Of a stretch of 64,000 nt of DNA, positions 1 through 12,629 are shown in pieces; the first letter of the stretch is position 1, and every line of letters starts with the position of its first letter. The position numbers and the translations under genes are program-made. The notes under the pieces are model-generated. The model saw only the letters and a program-made list of their open reading frames with translations, made no database searches and was not told the DNA's origin. The DNA is from Stenopsyche tienmushanensis (taxonomy: Eukaryota; Arthropoda; Insecta; Trichoptera; Stenopsychidae). Location: the NCBI GenBank assembly GCA_008973525.1, contig WACJ01000061.1, positions 620,001 to 684,000 on the forward strand, written 5' to 3'.

Positions 1-2
1 CA

Positions 3-65
3 TCAAGCGATGATGATTGTGCATCACATGATGATGTTATAAGGAAAAGACGTTTGTTAAAATGA
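3..65 (+). CDS. possible 3' end of a gene cut by the left edge
   Basis: Reading from base 3, an open frame gives about 20 codons with an acidic-serine stretch (SSDDD, then HDD) followed by a basic tail (IRKRRLLK) and a TGA stop at 63-65. A canonical AATAAA lies about 80 bases downstream, the usual arrangement for a last exon and short 3' UTR. The composition resembles a charged C-terminal tail, but the stretch is too short to assign a family and could be chance. No function is proposed. Confidence 0.3.
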   Translation, partial: SSDDDCASHDDVIRKRRLLK

Positions 66-145
66 TAATGCAAATGCTCGCAAGATCAAGGTGGGAATTC
101 CACCGAACCTGAATTTGTAATTGTAACTGGACCTGCCTCTTGAGC

Positions 146-151
146 AATAAA
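146..151 (+). terminator. candidate poly(A) signal AATAAA
   Basis: AATAAA follows the possible terminal exon at 3-65, with a T-rich stretch after it (aagtttttgc). It supports a plus-strand transcript ending here, but the motif is common in AT-rich DNA. Confidence 0.3.
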
Positions 152-1084
152 GTTTTTGCAGCATGGAATTATATTGTTTAAGTATAAAAAATAATTGATT
201 ATTTAAATTTCATATTTTTCATCATCTTTAGCTCGGCTTGATTTACGTCAAATTATTCATTTTTTTGTCCATCCATTTCCATTAGGGTCCTTGTTTTCTT
301 AGCGCATCTCAATGAAAGACGTCATCGCATTGTGAAAATTCAAGCTTAGGACGCGACCGTGTCAAGAGCATTATAAAAAGAAAGCGAGCATGGTCATGAT
401 TCACACTATTATGCGCACATTGCCAAGAATCTCAAATATATAGCTGTGATGTCACAACATAATATTCCTGAGAGTAACGTACATTATTTTTCAGCCTGAA
501 TCATCCAAACCACATGCGTTTTCAAAAACGGACCAAACATGTGATTCGCTTTATAAATATCGCGGAATTTGACTCAATTGTGCTGAAAATGTTCCCCAAC
601 AACTGAGCGGTCACAGCGTTGACGATTGTCATGGAAAAATACATTCGTCATGAGAGTAAATCATACTGTCAAATTTTAAATGGTCAATAAAGGTTGTCAC
701 CGACGCAGACGATGTCATTCAATTTGGGATCGCATATCACTTGACTCTGTTTGACGACAATCAATAGAAACTCGTTAAGAGTATTTTGACTGACGGTCAT
801 CGAAATCATAACAAAGTAACATCTATATATGATAATAGATCGGTGATTATCTGCAAATACCTGCATCCGTATAAAGTGCTCCGCCTATAATGCAAATAAA
901 ATGTTGAGCTCATCAATATCATAGTCTAAAATAGTTTTAAACATTAAAAAACATATTTGTTATTTTTTTAAATGTAAAATACGTGTTTGTTAATTTTATG
1001 CGAAATTTGAAATCAGTGTAAGAGTTTTTTAAAACTTTTTATGTGATAGTTTTTTTTATTAAAGTTATATCATTTTATGTAAAT
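152..1084. other. AT-rich non-coding, nothing recognised
   Basis: No open frame with recognisable protein similarity, no RNA gene and no bounded repeat was seen. The right part is low-complexity A/T runs leading into the MITE at 1085. Confidence 0.6.
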
Positions 1085-1694
1085 GCACTTAAAACTTTTT
1101 TGTGCGGTAGATGCGTTCCGCGGAAAATCGCACAAAAAAGTGAAGGTGCGTTCTATAGATTTTAAAAATCGCATAACTTTAAAACGGCTTTATAAAATAT
1201 ATACAAAATTGCATTAAAAAAATAATTAAAAAAAAACAGGAAAACAATAAGGAAATTAAAAAAATAACATTTTTGGTGACATTTAAAGGACGTGCTGCAT
1301 CATTGGTAAAATTTTAAGGATGTCTGACATCTGGTATCTCAAATGCCAGACTTCCACTGGAGAAATACTAATTATTTTAATTACAAATTATCATCGTTGT
1401 ATGATAATTTTCGTTGCGATTTTCGAGATGACTCAAAATCCCTCCCAAAGTGATGACTGTTTGAAAAAAATCTGTCATTTTTGGCCGTATTTTGTCAGTT
1501 TTTTTTTTAACAGTTAAAAAATAAATGTTGACATAAATCTGGTAGGAATTCTTTAAAGTCTTTCAATATGTTTTTATTATATTTTTTAAATTATGTTAGT
1601 GTTGATGATTTTATGCAAAATATCTCGATACGTAATCTTTATGTAACAAAAAAAACCGCATAACTTTGAAATCGCACAAAAAGAGATTTGAGCA
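1085..1694 (+). repeat. Tc1/mariner-type MITE, copy 1
   Basis: The two ends are inverted copies of an AAACTTTTTTGTGCG-like motif. The motif is doubled just inside the end (a second GCACAAAAAA block about 35 bases in), as in Tc-type elements with two transposase-binding sites. The right end is followed by TA at 1695-1696. The same element occurs in opposite orientation at 58659-59328 and shares interior segments such as the cgcataacttt block and the aacaataagg block. There is no transposase frame, so it is non-autonomous. The left boundary is less certain because TA is mutated to TG. Confidence 0.7.
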
Positions 1695-1696
1695 TA

Positions 1697-3153
1697 TACA
1701 TTTTTTAATGTGTGACGTTGAAAGATTGCCTGCGTGTGTGCTTGCTTTTTGAGATTGCCTGTCAAAGTGACTTTTTTAGTAGACAAGATCTTAAAATCTA
1801 GTCTGGATTAGATCAAGTCCAGACTGTGGAAAATGATTTCACCGTATCAAAAAAATTATATTTAATTAATATTGAAATACTTTGAAAGTTGAAATACTTC
1901 AATCAAGTTTCCGCGCTTCAGTTTATTAATTTTCTGAATCAAATAAATTAAATACTGAAGCGATCAATAAAATCATACTGGGTCGCTTATTTATTATTAA
2001 TTTTTTTTTTCATAATAATGATTTCCCATTTGACTTCCATGTGTGGAAGCCAAATGGGAAACCTGTACACCAAAAATTCTTTCCTTATAAAAATCTCCAA
2101 TGGAGACACATCCGGGTATGATACATAAGGAAGAAGATAAATTAATATAACTAGCAACATGAACATTTTCCTATTGATCCAATCTAAAACTGTATACACG
2201 TTATTCATCTTGAAACCTTGTATAAGATCAAAGACCATGTACGCTTATTTTTTCAATTATATACATCGAGCCCTTTTTACCTTGAAGCTAACGTTAATGA
2301 CCGAAACAAGGATGGATTTGTTTATTTTGGAAGCAAACAATTGGAGTTCGTCGACATTTCAATTTACATCCTTTTTAAATATTTATTATGAATATTTTTG
2401 CATTTTCAGCTGAATGTTTTTACACATTTAAAATGTGCTTATTAATACGTTTCATTTGAACAAACGAGGAAGCGATTGTTAAATATATATATATATATAT
2501 TTATTTATTCTAATATCAATCAATGAATAATATTAATTGCTTCGATAATAAAATAAACATAATCATTTACTTTTTACTCCCTAAATTAAAACTATAATAA
2601 TTTCTCTTTACAACACTCAATTTGCATTTGTATTTCATCTTAAAACTTTTAAAAATACGTTAATTCGCATTTTATAGACGTTAATTATACAGAATTTCAT
2701 TTAACAATTTTTGAAAAAAATTCAAATTTAAAACTCAATCAATATTTTTATTAAATACTTAAATTTTCAATTAACGAAGTCTTCTATCTAATAACAATTC
2801 CATTGATTAAAGATAGTTTCTCGTACAAAAATTGATATTTAATGCACTTCTAGGCATATTTATTATATCAAATATGTCTTAGATTTGATTACCACAATTT
2901 TCATTCATACGCAGACTTGAATTAACGTATTTAAAAGCAGATGTTTTTGGAGTAATATCTATTGAATGTATATTAGGTACTAACAATTCCTTTTGTTAAA
3001 TAAAATAATATGAGATTAGATAAAACGATATAATTTATCGATAATAATTAACGTAATAAAATATGTTGTTAATATAGAGACATTGCTATCAAATGATATT
3101 TTAGCAGTGCCCGAAATGGATCTTTTTCGCCATATGTGAAAAATTTCGGGGGC
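1697..3153. other. AT-rich non-coding with a hairpin and a microsatellite
   Basis: No gene is recognised. The stretch contains an 18-bp-arm inverted repeat at 2022-2061 and an (AT)n run at 2483-2501. The rest is about three-quarters A/T. Confidence 0.6.
2483..2501. repeat. (AT)n microsatellite
   Basis: Uninterrupted AT dinucleotide run. Similar short runs occur near 12174-12186, 40109-40122 and 57049-57069. Confidence 0.9.
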
Positions 3154-3515
3154 GAAACATGGACCATGACTATCTACGACGCGATACGTTTTGAAAGAAA
3201 AATATTAAGAAAAAATTTCGGACCTCTTTGGGATGAGATCTCTGACTCCGAAGTCATGAGGTCATGGATATGTATGGCGAGGCGTCAATAAAAAGCTTCG
3301 TCAGAACTCGGCGTCTCCAGTGGGCAGGTCATGTGGCACAGATGCCGATTATTAGAGTCCCTTGAACCATTTTGGATTCGGGGTTGAATGGCAGTAGACC
3401 CGTCGGAAGACCTCGGTTACGCTGGACTAATCAGGTCAAAAAAGACGCCGCACGACTGGATCTGGGCAATTGGAGGGACGAGGCCCAGGACAGACGTCAT
3501 AGTATAGCCACATAA
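3154..3515 (+). mobile_element. non-LTR retrotransposon C-terminal fragment
   Basis: This is a degraded tail of a LINE reverse transcriptase ORF. The first part reads ETWTMTIYDAIRFERKILRK followed by NFGPLW. In a shifted frame it continues with RTRRLQWAGHVAQMP, then GSRPVGRPRLRW, then DLGNWRDEAQDRR and a TAA stop at 3513-3515. The series 'ETW..., FERKILR, RLxWAGHV, GRPxLRW, NWxxxAQDR' is the well-known C-terminal tail of insect Jockey/I-like endonuclease-reverse transcriptases. Frame breaks and an in-frame stop show it is dead. Only the 3' end is present, as expected for 5'-truncated LINE copies. Confidence 0.8.
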
Positions 3516-3663
3516 AATCCTCTACCGGACTCTTCTCACTCTTCCAGTATTTATTCATACGAAAATCATAGGAAAAAAGGTGTTGAAGGATGCTTTCGCA
3601 CCGATTTCGATTGAAAATTCGGATATTTTTAAAGAAAAAATGTTTTGAAAATCTACTCCAAAC

Positions 3664-4640
3664 TAGGGATTCCAATCCGGATATTCGATATCCGGATATA
3701 TTCGTCAGTTTTCGACCTATTCCATATTCGGATATTTGGAAAAATATCCGAATAGTATTCGTAATCATTTTTGCCCGGTTGACACACGTCTGGAATAAAG
3801 ATTTTCGCAATTTATGAATGTAAAATTGGAGTCAAAGCATCGCTAAAACACACAATTATTATCGTTTTGAATCAATGACATTGATTGTTGACATTAGCGT
3901 TATCTACCTCATTTTTATTCTCAGAGAAGTTTGAGAGATTTTGACCCGCTTAAGGTTATTTTCGTTTTGATGAGTTTTGTCGATGTGAGATAAGATTTGA
4001 AGTGTCCACGAAGACGGTATGCATAGACTTATCTAGCGCAAAAAACAAGTATTATCTGCTGATGCATGACGGGATTTGACGACTGTGTACGTCAATGTGT
4101 TAATATAATATTTTACCAAATCTACGAAAGATCACACGAATACTGGGGTATTCACTACTTGAGTGAAACCATTACTTAGGGATATTGTTTTTTTGCCTTC
4201 CCCGAGCTCTGGTGCTATGAATATCTTATCTGGTGTGGAAATAACACCTCATTCCCTTTCAATTTCAAAATGCATTGAAATGCAATCAAGTTGTTTCTCG
4301 CGAAAACGAGAAATATGACGTACAATACTGAAAAAGATTTGAAATATTTTAGCTCAATAAGAAGGCAGAAAGTTGGGTGTTGTTATCACTTCTACATAAA
4401 ACCAACGTAAACGTCTATGAACGAACATTTCAAAGGATGGACAAACTAAATAATAAGAACAAACACAACATTTAAGTTTGTATATTTTTAAATATCTTAT
4501 GAATTAGTTTCAATAAATGCAATATACGGCGTTTTCAATGGAAGGTAGTTATTTCATACCAAAGACTATTCAGATTGCAAATATCCGAATATTCATTTTA
4601 ATATTTTATATCGAATAGTGATTGAAAATAATTTATCCTA
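3664..4640. mobile_element. hAT-like non-autonomous element with 8-bp TSD
   Basis: The insertion is bounded by a perfect 8-bp direct repeat CTCCAAAC (3656-3663 and 4641-4648). The left end begins TAGGGATTCC and the right end, read inward on the other strand, begins TAGGATAAAT, giving a short TAGGR inverted terminus typical of hAT elements. The left terminus resembles that of the other hAT family in this window (TAGGGAATCC at 8005 and 35711). The interior is rich in repeated ATCCGGATATTCG-like words and has no transposase frame. Confidence 0.7.
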
Positions 4641-4648
4641 CTCCAAAC

Positions 4649-5855
4649 TATATGTGGAATTTACTGCAATTTGGTTTTCTAGAGTATATGAAGCCCAGAA
4701 AACCTACTTGACGTTCAAAAATCACATCTACACTCGCAATTGTACGTCTTTATTCTTGTAATCCGAGAATAGTAAAACTTTATCTTTCAAGGATTAATCT
4801 CTCCAGTTTGATTAGTTCAAAATGATAAAAAAGATAACATATTTTAATCCGCTTCCGAGTATCTTTTGATTGGTCTTGAATAATTTATATAAATTAAATA
4901 ATGTTTATCAAACCTACCCACAAAACACTAAACCAGCACATATTTTTATAATTTAAAGCTTAGAGAGTGAATGGAAAGAAAAACTGAGCGTTGTAAAACC
5001 CAGATATATTCATTAAATTACATTTTTTAAAAACTAAATTTTAATGTTCCGAAGACAGGATACAACGAACAATTTAGTATTCCATTATTAAGATGCATCA
5101 ATGAATCAATCATAATGAGGTCATTAACTTTTTGGCGCATGTTAAGTTACAACGAGAATTACGAACAAGTCCCGTATATAGGTCAACGGGTAGACATTGA
5201 TTAATTTCAATATGTATCAATTCGTATAGTAAAAACCATCAATTGCACACAAAGTAAAAATGCTATTATTCCAGGAATCTTATTGTTTTAATATGATTTA
5301 TGATACTATTTGAAAATTAGTCCATCGATATAAACATATTAGTATTTTTATTTACAATCAGAATGTTAGGAATGAGGAATTGACGAAGCGGCACGTGGCG
5401 CCGGTTCGCTCAGTCCATTTCGGGCCCTGCATTTGTACAAATGTTTTTAATGAATAACACATTAACACCAGCAATTTAAACGATGAAAAACAATCACAAA
5501 TTTAAACATTAAAATTATCGAAATCTATTTAATAAAATATGTCAATTATTGATGATTGTGTTAGGATAAAAAACATTTTGCAGTTTTTCTACATTTTGAC
5601 ACAATCTAGGTAATGTTTATTTAAATATGATAATTGCATTTGGTAAAAAGTCATAGTTTAGTTTTTATCGCTGAATACTAAAGTGCTACGCATTGACTTC
5701 ACAAAGTAAAAACTATTTCGGTCATGGACGTCGTGACATAGAACCGCAAAGGGTTAAAAAAATAAGGCATTTATGCAAACGTCTTACGAGATTCTAAATA
5801 GGATGGTTCAGATCAGTATTGATCGTCAAATTAAAATGTATCGTATCAGGCACCA
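4649..5855. other. AT-rich non-coding, nothing recognised
   Basis: No recognisable gene or repeat boundary. A small GC-richer patch lies near 5385-5430 and is unassigned. Confidence 0.6.
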
Positions 5856-6060
5856 TCTAATATATAAAAATTAATATTTGTTTGTTCGTATTTAATGCGC
5901 TGCCATACCGGACATCCGATTGCGATAAAACTTTTTCAGCTTATTGTTTACACTTGCGAAAATAGCATAGTCATAGTAAAAATATTATTTGTGTATGCAA
6001 TTTGTTGTGCGAGATGTTTAACGTATGTTGGCGCATTGGTCTGGTAGTTGCTAAAGTAAA
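5856..6060 (+). mobile_element. Helitron-like 5' end
   Basis: The segment starts A|TCTAATATATAAAAATTA followed by a TTTGTTTGTTCG run and a GATTGCGATAAAACTTT block. The same start and blocks recur at 31702-31870. A 5' TC preceded by A, this TA-rich head and the repeated TTTGTTTG are familiar features of animal Helitrons. The 3' end (hairpin plus CTRR) was not located, so the right boundary marks only the extent of clear similarity to the second copy. Confidence 0.5.
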
Positions 6061-7629
6061 TAAAGTACAACCAACTACAAAGACTTAATTTACCCCTCAA
6101 ATAATTACTAAGTGCGATCGTATACAATATTTTATCATAATTAAATATAGTCTGAAAATCAGTGATTTATAATATTATAATATAAAAGTCAGAGGATGCA
6201 CAATAATCCCTGGAGGTCCGGGGGCCGTATTTTGATGGCCGTAGGCTAAAATATAAAAAAAGTAAAATGTGAATTAGATTTCAGATGATTATGGAAATAA
6301 TGGGGACATCAAGCAGATTTAATTGAGTCAGATATTAGACGTTGATTTGGACACGATGACTCTCACTTTGGAAGACATTCTTAGCATCAATAACTAATAC
6401 TCTTCGCTGCAGTTTGCAGACACCACGTGGATCTAGTGAACTTTGGAACGTAAACACAGAAATTTTCATCTGGTGCTCCCAATTAAGTCTTAATAATCTT
6501 CAGTCCGTACTGCTTAAGTAATTGATTTAGACTCGCCAATATCTGGCGACTGGCGAATGGTTTATTTATATGACAATTGGCAACGAATAAGAATATTAGT
6601 TATAGACTGCGCCCAACTGACGTAACGTTCCCGCCTTTGGCCATGGTGCAATTGCATGCCGCTGCTAATGCACTTCTTCCGTGCGATTCACTAACTGCAA
6701 ATAAATGCACATAATTATATAAGGCGACAACGACGCTTGCTGCACTCGCTCAATCCACTTAATCCGCTCCATGACAATTCTACTAATTAGGGTTGACCAA
6801 TTGCTCCGGGAGACTAATAAATACCGTGACTTTGAAATTGGATAATGATGGTAGTGACCATCACTCGAGGGAACTTGATCTAAGATTAAAGCTATTAGAA
6901 ATGTATACTGTGAATCAATTTTTTTCTATATAAGCATATCGCATCGTATTGATTATAAATACTCGATATAATCAGCATACTTATTATTGTTTAATGCATG
7001 CGATGCATACCCCAAATACCGTTAAATAAGTTGGAAATCATTTACATTTTGTATCACTTTAGCAAAAATGGCTTACTATCAAGCCTCTGACTACAACAAA
7101 TCGACCATTATTGATATAAATTGAATAATGATGCTGAATCTGCATCACGTGCTGTTAAACTAGCGTAATCTAATAAGAATGATAAGACAAACGACACCAA
7201 GCACATTTGCTGTGTTTATTCCATATAATAAATTGCATAAACCAAATAGGCACTTTTGTATGAATACATTCAAAGCAGTAGCATCATCTCGCTCATGTTG
7301 AGCCTTAAATAATGAAGACGAGAGAGATGATGAACTTGATATTATTGCAATATTAAATTTTTCATTTGCAAACAAATTAGCAATGTTATCTGATAAGCTC
7401 GCATACCTAGAATAAATATTTTTGTTTTACAATAATAAATCATACGGCATTTAGTTGGTATTATTTATCATAGTTGTGATAAGATATAGTTTTATTTATG
7501 CTTAACACTATCGTGACCGCATCAAAGGATCAGACCATTGAACGTATTACTTCAAATAGTTGCAGATATAAAAATTAATTCATCGTATTCATTAATTACT
7601 GATGTATATGCTGCATTACCAGCCACGAA
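6061..7629. other. non-coding, nothing recognised
   Basis: The only open frames are short and low-complexity. A less AT-rich unique block lies around 6540-6780 and is unassigned. Confidence 0.55.
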
Positions 7630-8005
7630 TAGGGAATTTCGGGATTGCATTAGACCATCCCGGGATCCTGGGATCGGGATTTTCAATAGTTTATGAAATT
7701 ATGTTGATAAATTTGATCAAAAATTACTAATAAGTCCATTTGTTTAATATAAAAAATAACTCGAAGGCGAAAGAGTATTATTTATTTTAAGAAAAGTGAA
7801 TAATATCACCTATCGGTGATGTATTTACTACTAATATAAAGATTTCGGCGGGAATGTCTCGATTTACTAGCCTTCATCGTGCTGGTGAGGTATACGATTT
7901 TTGTTACATACAAATTTCAATCTCGAATTTTTCGGGATTACGTTTATTAGTCCCGGGAATCATGAGCACCTAAAACTGTCCGGGATCCCGGGATTGGATT
8001 CCCTA
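7630..8005. mobile_element. hAT MITE with perfect 8-bp TSD
   Basis: An exact 8-bp duplication GCCACGAA flanks the element (7622-7629 and 8006-8013). The left end is TAGGGAATTTCGGGATT and the right end, read inward, is TAGGGAATCCAATCCCGG. The subtermini are rich in CCCGGGATC palindromic words. The right 150 bp match the right ends of the longer copies at 32511-33275 and 35285-35711. The structure fits a hAT-superfamily non-autonomous element (TA[G]GG termini, 8-bp TSD). No coding capacity. Confidence 0.85.
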
Positions 8006-8013
8006 GCCACGAA

Positions 8014-9375
8014 CGATCGGCGCGATCATGATGCATATGTGGCATCATGCGGCTAATTGCTGGACTCATCATCGCTGGATATATTATGGCATATAAATAA
8101 TGTGCTGTGTTTTAAAAACTAGGGCGCAAATATAATAAATTAACATTAGTAATACACGCCTTAGGACTTGATCGATTCAACAAGGGCACTGCGTCCTGAA
8201 CGACCATTTTTCTAAGTATTTCAAAAGGACTGAGTGTACTGAAGGTTCCTTATGATAAAATATGCGTCATCAAAGACCATGATCGGGGTAAGTCATTCTT
8301 GAGCTGGTGATAGTATTTTGTGGTTTCCTGATAAGTTCACAATTTTCCTATATTGATATTGCGTGAACTTTTCAATATGCCTTTTGAGTGGCAACTTGTG
8401 AAAATATGCATTAAATAACTTGATTTATGATTTAAGAAATAATATTTTATGTGATGCAGCAACGCAATAGCTTGCCTGTTTAAATAATGAAATAAGTGCA
8501 AGCTAACAATTGCTCTCAATTAATTTCACGCTACTTCATTCAATTCCCCATTGAAAATGTAATCTAATACATATATCCAAATGCTGAACAACTCAATGAA
8601 AGCATGCCGATTTGCATAAATATAATCGCGGAAAAAATGCATGCGATCATGTTTAAATGCATACGTTGCATTAAATTGCTTCTTATCAATGCTCTTATCA
8701 CTTTGAAATTAATATTGCTGCTTTAAGATAATTTTCCATCGCGCCATTTTACAAAAAAAAAAAGTTTTTGTTCCAGCCGTCACATGATTGCATCGCAACA
8801 AATTGAAATGCCTGCAAATTTTGAATCGTAATTTTATGAAAATGCAATTTATTTTGTAGGAAGATGGCACGTGTAAGAATAGGTCATCGTATGATAACGA
8901 TTAATTTATCTAAAACTGCTGTTTTTATGCTATCATAAATATGTATTTAATATCGGACTAGATAATAGCGCAATATTTTGCATACTGCTTTAATGTAAGC
9001 TGTTTTCGATTCGTTTTTAAAAAGGTATTTTAAAATGAGTTTTATAAAGATAATTATTTTTTATTAAAATTTTAAGTTTTTAAGCTTACTCTTTGAAGAG
9101 CAGTTTATATCGAGACACGATTCAGGAAACACCTTTTTTGTTTTGAATTATTTAACGCTATGTATTAACAATGTCAAGAGCAACAATCAATTATGAAAAT
9201 GTATGTCATTGCATGCTATTTTTATGCAATTGAAGAATGAAGGCAAATTAAGTAATGAAAATAATTACAGATATTCATGGTTATTATTAAAATTTAATAA
9301 GTGTCATAAGTGGATTAAAAAATTAGAAATGATGATAGGAACCTTAGAGATGTTCCTAGAACGGAAATTCCTTAT
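8014..9375. other. AT-rich non-coding, nothing recognised
   Basis: No bounded repeat or protein-like frame was identified. Confidence 0.6.
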
Positions 9376-9516
9376 GAATTGAATGATGATGCGTTGACGA
9401 CATTCATGGAATCAGACCGAAGTCAAACAAACAGGGAATTTATCAAATGAGCTTGGTTGTCTATTATCAACAGTTCAGGGACATCTTCATCGTATAGCTA
9501 AATTACATAGACAAGG
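9376..9516 (+). mobile_element. mariner transposase N-terminal fragment
   Basis: Translation gives ELNDDALTTFMESDRSQTNRE and then, in the next frame, NELGCLLSTVQGHLHRIAK. This matches the order of a mariner DNA-binding helix-turn-helix (SQTxRELAxxLGVSxSTVxxHLxxIGK). The frameshift and in-frame stop make it a relic. Neither terminus was located. Confidence 0.6.
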
Positions 9517-10329
9517 TTTCCTATGAGTGGTCGCTAATCGCACAAGAACAACGACGAACTATCTATTAGTAGTATAAAAATTCATTTTTAATTGTATGAA
9601 CTCGGTTAAAAAATTAAAATATTACTTCAGCAAGATAATACGATGAAAAATAATAGAAAGTGATCGGCACTATTTTATTTAGTACGGGAGGCAGCGACAT
9701 TATTATTTGTAAGTAAACAAAATGGCAGTCTACCGCGATAAGGGATTCGAAATTTTCGTAAAATCAATTATTCGAATAACGAATATGAATTATTATTCGA
9801 ATACGATTCAAATAATACCCGGAATATTGCTGTACAAATTTGTTAGTAATATATAAAAATGTAAATGGAGTATCTTATTATTCTACATATTTCCCTTCAA
9901 TAAAAATACGGTTAGGTAGCTTCTTGATCCTGTCACTGAAGAAAAGACGAGAAGTAGCATTTTCTGTTGCGCAACGCCTTTTCTCGTAAGCAAAGGTGTG
10001 AAATCAAGTGAAATATTGAGGGCTTTGCTTTCAAGCAAACATTTGCTTACAAACAAACAAACAAAATTAAAAATATCAGAAGTGGTATGATCAAATTTTT
10101 TTAATAGTTTTTCAACAAACTTTATATTATCCTTATAAACAATTCGTGCTCTGTTTTTGAATATTATATAACGGCAATTGTGTTCTCCAATTGTTTCAGA
10201 TTCTATTACTTCTATTTCGTTGTTTATTATCTGCACTTCTAAATCAGAGCTGTTGGAGGAATCATCGATTCCACTTGCGTTTTAATATACAGTAACATAG
10301 TTTTACTTATATTAGTATTGATTTCTTCA
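9517..10329. other. unassigned, includes a 117-codon minus-strand ORF
   Basis: A minus-strand open frame at 9883-10236 (starting MQIINNEIEVIESETIGEHN) is continuous with an acidic-serine reading upstream. No family is recognised. Given its setting between a mariner relic and a MITE, it may be a transposon-derived coding scrap. Confidence 0.3.
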
Positions 10330-10610
10330 AGTTCCATTGATTCAGAAAGAGCATTCTTACATGTTGAGTTTGGAAAGAGACAGAGACAGAAACGGAGAGA
10401 TTATCTTGCGTAGGTCGTACGATTGTATATAACCCAAATTAATCGATTTTAAGTGTATTGTTTATGTTTACGCGAATAAATGAACGATAATTGTGTGCTA
10501 TCGATAGTGTCTATTTATTTATATACAAGCTTCGTACACGCTGCGCGGCTCTAACAGATGAGTGGATTTGTACGGATGATAATTGGTGGACATGCGAATA
10601 TAGCATTTAA
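10330..10610 (-). repeat. piggyBac-type MITE family A, truncated copy
   Basis: Shares the diagnostic blocks of family A in the reverse orientation: AGAAAGAGCATTCTTACA, GACAGAGACAGA, TCGTACGATTGTATA, GTGTATTGTTTATGTTTAC, GTGTGCTATCGATAGTGT and ACACGCTGCG. Both TTAA termini are missing. Confidence 0.75.
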
Positions 10611-12629
10611 ATAGATAAAAAATCAGTTTTATAGATTTCAATTTATTGCCGGTTTGTACAATTAATATCCACACCGTTGAAAGCTTGATAGATCGTAACT
10701 TTCCTGATTTACATTTTATAAATACTGACCGCAACAAAAATTATCTTTGTAGAAATGGGTATAAAATGTTTTTTTGTAGAATTATTAATGCCCCTGTGTT
10801 GATTTAATTCATTTCGATAATCTGGCAAACATATGGATCAATGATAGCGTAACATTAACGATGATGTTGAGTGACATATTATTGCATCTCTGATGCATTT
10901 CAACATACATTGTTGCAAATGTAAAAACATCGACTGACGATTCATCCGAATTGTTGCATAACAATGTTGACGAAAACGCGTTTTTTATCCAGTATACCCA
11001 AAATAGCAAAACTGATTGGTATCCTCTGTTCATGAAAGTTAATTAATAGAGATAAAAGAACCTACCTCTTTCGTATGTTCATCATCCATCTTGATTGACA
11101 CGTCGTATTACACTAGCGTAGAATGTGCTTGGGAAAATAGCAAATATAGCACTATGGTCGTATTAGATAGGAGCACCGTATAAATATAGTCGCGCTTTAA
11201 TGGACAGGTAGAGATAAATTTCTATTGCCTGGATTAAGTTCTGATCTTATCGTGAAAATTATTGTTTGAGTTATTTTCACTCAGTGAAGGTTAGCAATAA
11301 ACGACACATTAATTTAGTTTTCATATGATAGAGTTAACACCTTCGCGAGTAAGCATATCGGTCAAACTAAAGGCGATCGCTTCAATAGTTGGCTAAGCAA
11401 AGTACCCCCAAATTCCCTGATATTGGCTCGGAAGATACTATTCGAAAATAGTAGCTAATGTAGAACGTAACACATATCATCGAGCAATCAAATAGGCGAA
11501 CTGGGATCCAATGCACGTATGATTAAGATGAATCTTTGTTGGAAACTACCGAGCAAAATCAGTGCAACTGGGCTTTGTAGAGGCTCGCATGGAAAGGTTA
11601 TTGCTAATGATCGTAATAGATGTATTATTAAATGCCGTTGTTGAAGGTTTCCATTGATGAACTTGTAGATTTATAGCAAAATTCTTGGAACAAATTGACT
11701 GCAAAGCAATATATAATATTTATAGTCAATGTCGAGGTTTACACTGTATTATAAAAACATTTTTTATCAACAATACGATCGACAAATTGAAATTTATAAG
11801 TTGTGGGTTTCAGTCTCAATATCGTTGTTGTATAATATTTTTAATATGGATTTCCTGTAATTTCTTGATGTAAAAGTCAATTGATATTATTGAGTGTTTT
11901 AACTGACTTTCTGAGAAAATTACATCAGCGATTATGATTCAAACTAGTTTCTATCTTTGAAAACTTCAAATGGATTGAACATCAACATACCAATCACTCA
12001 TAGACAATATTCTTCTAAAGATGTCATATCCGTTATCCGTTGTATGAACGGAAAATCTATATAAGTAGTGATTTTTCAGTGTTTGCCAAGCATCATTATT
12101 TAATTTTGCGTATTCCAGGAAATCGAGGTAAACCGGGAAAATCCAAGATCAACTGCACAATAAAATTAGAAATTATATATATATATAACGCATATTTGTA
12201 AGAGTTACAGTATATTTGTTCTTACGGGTCGAACTTTTTCCTGTTTGCTCAGGCTTTTATAAGAAGGAGACAAGCTAATGAATTATTAAGTAAATAAATA
12301 ATCGTTGATAATTACTGTGTTTTTATAAGACTATGATATGATTATGCTAACTGTCTTAAATCATTTGAATCAGGTAAATATCTTGTACATAATATATATT
12401 AATTATAGCATTTCAACTATAAAATTTCTCTCGGATTGTACTTGCTCTAAACGAAAAGATTCCGTATTTATTTAAGCAATGTGAAAAGAGGGAAAAATAA
12501 CTCAGTTGAAGTATGTATTGTCTGCGTTTTAAGATATTTGATCAACCACGACCATATTTGCACGTATTTCTGGCTCAGGAAGATGCAAAGTGGTCTTCAG
12601 ACGAACATAACTTTGCACTTTTCGAAACA
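10611..12629. other. AT-rich non-coding, nothing recognised
   Basis: No gene or bounded element recognised; only short low-complexity frames and an AT run at 12174-12186. Confidence 0.55.

Noticed and set aside
2159..2413. Overlapping plus and minus ORFs around 1987-2413
   Set aside because: Hydrophobic, low-complexity translations from AT-rich DNA with no family resemblance.
9883..10236. 117-codon minus-strand ORF
   Set aside because: No recognisable family and no splice partners; noted only as an unassigned frame between transposon remnants.
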